From Verrucomicrobiaceae bacterium (lineage in GTDB: Bacteria; Verrucomicrobiota; Verrucomicrobiia; Verrucomicrobiales; Verrucomicrobiaceae), in contig JAGKWZ010000286.1 of assembly GCA_021151605.1 (NCBI GenBank), positions 1 to 7,536 of the forward strand: a DNA stretch of 7,536 nt. The letters run 5' to 3'. The notes under the pieces were generated by a model. It had not been told where the DNA came from. It searched no databases and saw nothing but the letters and a program-made list of their open reading frames with translations. Within the stretch, counting starts at the first letter, position 1. Every line of letters starts with the position of its first letter. Below, piece after piece: positions 5,656-7,536 of the stretch. Made by a program: the position numbers and the translations under genes.

Positions 5656-6558
5656 TCAATCAAAGAATGGGAAGAGCTTCCGAATTTCCGCGGCACTTGG
5701 TCGGCGGCCGTATTCGCAGATCTCATAGGTCTCGGCATACTTCACCGCCTTCCCACGCTCCTCGCCGTAGAGCTGGATCAGCAGTTCGCGATACTTCTCC
5801 GCCTCATTGCTCTGCCGAGCGCCCCAGCGGCGCTTCAGCCAGGCACGCCGGGCGACCTCATCGCTCGCGGGTGGCACCTGCTTTTCCACAAACTCGGCCG
5901 AGCCACTCGCCCCGCCCTCATAGGCCTGCGACGTCAGTTCGTGGATGCCGTCCAGCTTCTGCTCAAAGGAGTCGTCCACCGACACCGCGATGTCCGGCTT
6001 GAACTGGTAAGGCTTCTGAAACCCATCGCTGGAGTAGAGGAAGACCGGGTTCGTCTTCAGCGGCGGCACATCGGGGCAAAAGAACGGCACCGTCACCATG
6101 AACGACGCGTCCTGCACCAGCACGCCGACATAGCGATGATCCGGGTGATAATCCCAGGGCCGATGAGCAATCACGATGTCCGCCTGCCATTCCCGGATCA
6201 CCTTCGTGATCAGCTTCCGGTTCTCCAGGGTCGGCAAAAGCTCCCCGTCGTGGATGTCCAGCACCTGCGAGGTAATGCCCAGCTTCTTTGCACAGGCCGC
6301 TGCCTCCGCCGTGCGACGCTGCGCCAGCGGGCCGCCCGCCTCCTTCCAGTGCCCGATGTCCCCATTCGTCACCGACACCAGCTTCACGTGATGCCCCAGC
6401 CGCGCCCACTTCACCGCGCAGCCCGCGTTCTTATATTCCGCGTCATCCGGGTGCGCGCCGAAGGCAATGATGCGCAGCTTCCCGTCCGCATCCACCGCCT
6501 GCACGGCAGAGGCACCAGCGAGCAAACCAAGGGCGAGGCCAAAAAGGAGTGTTTTCAT
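5656..6558 (-). CDS. Secreted PIG-L family deacetylase
   Basis: 300-residue predicted zinc-dependent de-N-acetylase of the PIG-L/LmbE family, whose members remove acetyl groups from GlcNAc-type sugars in lipids, mycothiol or bacillithiol precursors and similar molecules. ATG 6558 was chosen because it begins a clear signal peptide (MKTLLFGLALGLLAGASA, cleavage after V-Q-A near residue 21). The frame also extends to 6645, but that start would overlap the end of mnmE and bury the signal. Zinc and catalytic motifs: AHPDDAE (35-41, His36, Asp38, Asp39) and HPDHR (138-142, His141). The core continues to about residue 200, with a further helical region carrying RRAWLKRRWGARQSNEAEKYRE. No strong Shine-Dalgarno is visible. 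It follows mnmE by 76 bp and precedes the exported hydrolase by 3 bp. Secreted PIG-L proteins are common in Planctomycetes and Verrucomicrobia (family knowledge); the substrate here is unknown. Confidence 0.92.
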   Translation of the reverse strand: MKTLLFGLALGLLAGASAVQAVDADGKLRIIAFGAHPDDAEYKNAGCAVKWARLGHHVKLVSVTNGDIGHWKEAGGPLAQRRTAEAAACAKKLGITSQVLDIHDGELLPTLENRKLITKVIREWQADIVIAHRPWDYHPDHRYVGVLVQDASFMVTVPFFCPDVPPLKTNPVFLYSSDGFQKPYQFKPDIAVSVDDSFEQKLDGIHELTSQAYEGGASGSAEFVEKQVPPASDEVARRAWLKRRWGARQSNEAEKYRELLIQLYGEERGKAVKYAETYEICEYGRRPSAAEIRKLFPFFD

Positions 6559-6634
6559 AAGAGCCGCCAGTCTGAGCCACCGCCCACCTCCCTGACAACC
6601 CGCATTCCTGACCACAATACACCTTCGAGTGACA
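6559..6634 (-). other. Gap between mnmE and PIG-L gene
   Basis: 76 bp with no recognised promoter, terminator or strong ribosome binding site. The three minus-strand genes may therefore be one transcript, but an unrecognised promoter cannot be excluded. Confidence 0.4.
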
Positions 6635-7536
6635 TCACTTGCCAATGCAGAAGCTGGAAAAGATCACGTCCAGCACCTCCTCCACATCCACCACGCCCAC
6701 TACCTCGCCCAGCGCCTGCAGCGCCTCGCGCAGATCCAGGGCGATGTATTCCGGTGCCTGCCCAGCTTGCAGCGCCGCCTTCGCCGCCACCACATACGTC
6801 GCCAGCCGCTCAAAGCAGACCTGATGCCGCGCATTGATCGCCACCGGATGCTCGCTCAGCAGCGGACCCGAGCGCAGCACCAGCGCACGGATCGCCGCCC
6901 GCAGCTCCTCCACGCCTGATCCGGCTTGGCAGGACATCCTCACCGCTTCCTCCGGCCAGCCAGCGGCCACCCCGAGATCCGCCTTGTTTAAAAGCAGGAT
7001 GCGCCGGCTCTCCGCCCCCGGCGGCAGCTCCACGCGACTCGTCATCGTCGGCGTCACCGACCCATCCACCACCTCCAGGATCAGATCCGCCCGCTCCAGC
7101 TCACGGCGCGTCCGCTCCATGCCCACCCGCTCGATCCCGTCCGCCGACTCCGCCGCGCGCAGCCCCGCTGTATCCACCAGTCGCAAAGGAATCCCGTGCA
7201 CCTGGATTACCTCCTCGATGGTATCCCGCGTCGTCCCCGCCGTCGGGCTCACGATGGCCCGCTCAAAGCCCAGCAGCACATTCAAGAGGCTCGACTTCCC
7301 CACATTAGGTTCGCCACAGATCACCGTCCGCGCCCCCTGGCGCAGAATTCGACCCTGCTCCCCCGTGTCGATCAGCCGACGCACCCGCAGCATGACCTCA
7401 TCCATCCGCGCCACCAGCGCCGCGCCCGTGTCTGGGGAGATGTCCTCCTCCGGGAAATCAATGTACGCCTCCACATGCGCCAGCACCGGAATGAGCACCT
7501 CCTTCAGCGCCATCGCCTCCTTGCCGATCGCCCCGC
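6635..7536 (-). CDS. mnmE: tRNA modification GTPase MnmE, C-terminal part (5' end outside window)
   Basis: MnmE (TrmE) works with MnmG to install the 5-carboxymethylaminomethyl or aminomethyl group on wobble U34 of certain tRNAs, in the cytoplasm. About 300 of roughly 450 residues are visible; the frame is open to the right edge (GAIGKEA precedes the first visible Met at 7513). Numbering from that Met: end of the N-terminal/helical part with VEAYIDFPEEDI (14-25), G1 GEPNVGKSS (67-75), switch TAGTTRDT (91-98), G3 DTAG (114-117), G4 NKAD (176-179), G5 SCQAGSG (194-200), helical C-terminal domain, and the invariant C-terminal CIGK (289-292) with the catalytic-type Cys289. The protein ends normally, so the gene looks intact apart from the window cut. 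It is upstream of, and same-strand as, the PIG-L and hydrolase genes. This is a conserved housekeeping gene and is the best taxonomic marker of the right-hand fragment. Confidence 0.97.
   Translation of the reverse strand, partial: GAIGKEAMALKEVLIPVLAHVEAYIDFPEEDISPDTGAALVARMDEVMLRVRRLIDTGEQGRILRQGARTVICGEPNVGKSSLLNVLLGFERAIVSPTAGTTRDTIEEVIQVHGIPLRLVDTAGLRAAESADGIERVGMERTRRELERADLILEVVDGSVTPTMTSRVELPPGAESRRILLLNKADLGVAAGWPEEAVRMSCQAGSGVEELRAAIRALVLRSGPLLSEHPVAINARHQVCFERLATYVVAAKAALQAGQAPEYIALDLREALQALGEVVGVVDVEEVLDVIFSSFCIGK

Noticed and set aside
5941..6837. 298-residue plus-strand open frame, histidine- and arginine-rich
   Set aside because: Antisense of the PIG-L and mnmE genes; composition is typical of a shadow frame in GC-rich DNA.

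Overview
This window does not read as one organism's chromosome. At least three unrelated genomic fragments are joined in it, at points where short identical bases lie inside coding sequence. Fragment 1 (about 1-284, plus strand) is the middle of a DUF1559 protein, a family typical of Planctomycetes. Fragment 2 (about 276-2641) is GC-rich and looks like a sphingomonad or related alphaproteobacterium: a classical short-chain dehydrogenase (minus strand, C-terminus lost), a divergent complete acyl-CoA dehydrogenase, a CTGAGCTTGTCGAAG inverted repeat of the type common between sphingomonad genes, and the first ~63 residues of a second acyl-CoA dehydrogenase. Fragment 3 (about 2634 onward) begins inside the C-terminal region of a flotillin-like protein, fused in frame to that second dehydrogenase.

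From 3170 to about 4308 the DNA is visibly AT-richer. It holds a possible 57-residue two-helix membrane protein, a convergent intergenic region with two hairpins (one a good minus-strand terminator), and a minus-strand regulator with an N-terminal excisionase-type helix-turn-helix and a C-terminal receiver domain. Upstream of the regulator lie a 19-bp inverted repeat and a possible promoter reading toward a short, uncertain plus-strand ORF. This block may belong with the flotillin fragment, with the last block, or with neither.

From about 4309 to the right edge is a GC-rich minus-strand gene set, transcribed mnmE (partial) -> secreted PIG-L deacetylase -> secreted carbon-nitrogen hydrolase. 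The last two genes are 3 nt apart and are probably coupled. Exported PIG-L and amidase-like enzymes next to mnmE, with weak Shine-Dalgarno signals, suggest a Verrucomicrobia-type genome (inference, not tested). The PIG-L and nitrilase-fold enzymes could act on the same amide-bearing substrate outside the cytoplasm.

No defence system, CRISPR array, tRNA, rRNA or insertion sequence is visible. The strongest observations are the coding-sequence junctions, which are most likely assembly or amplification chimeras, and the inverted HTH-receiver architecture of the regulator.
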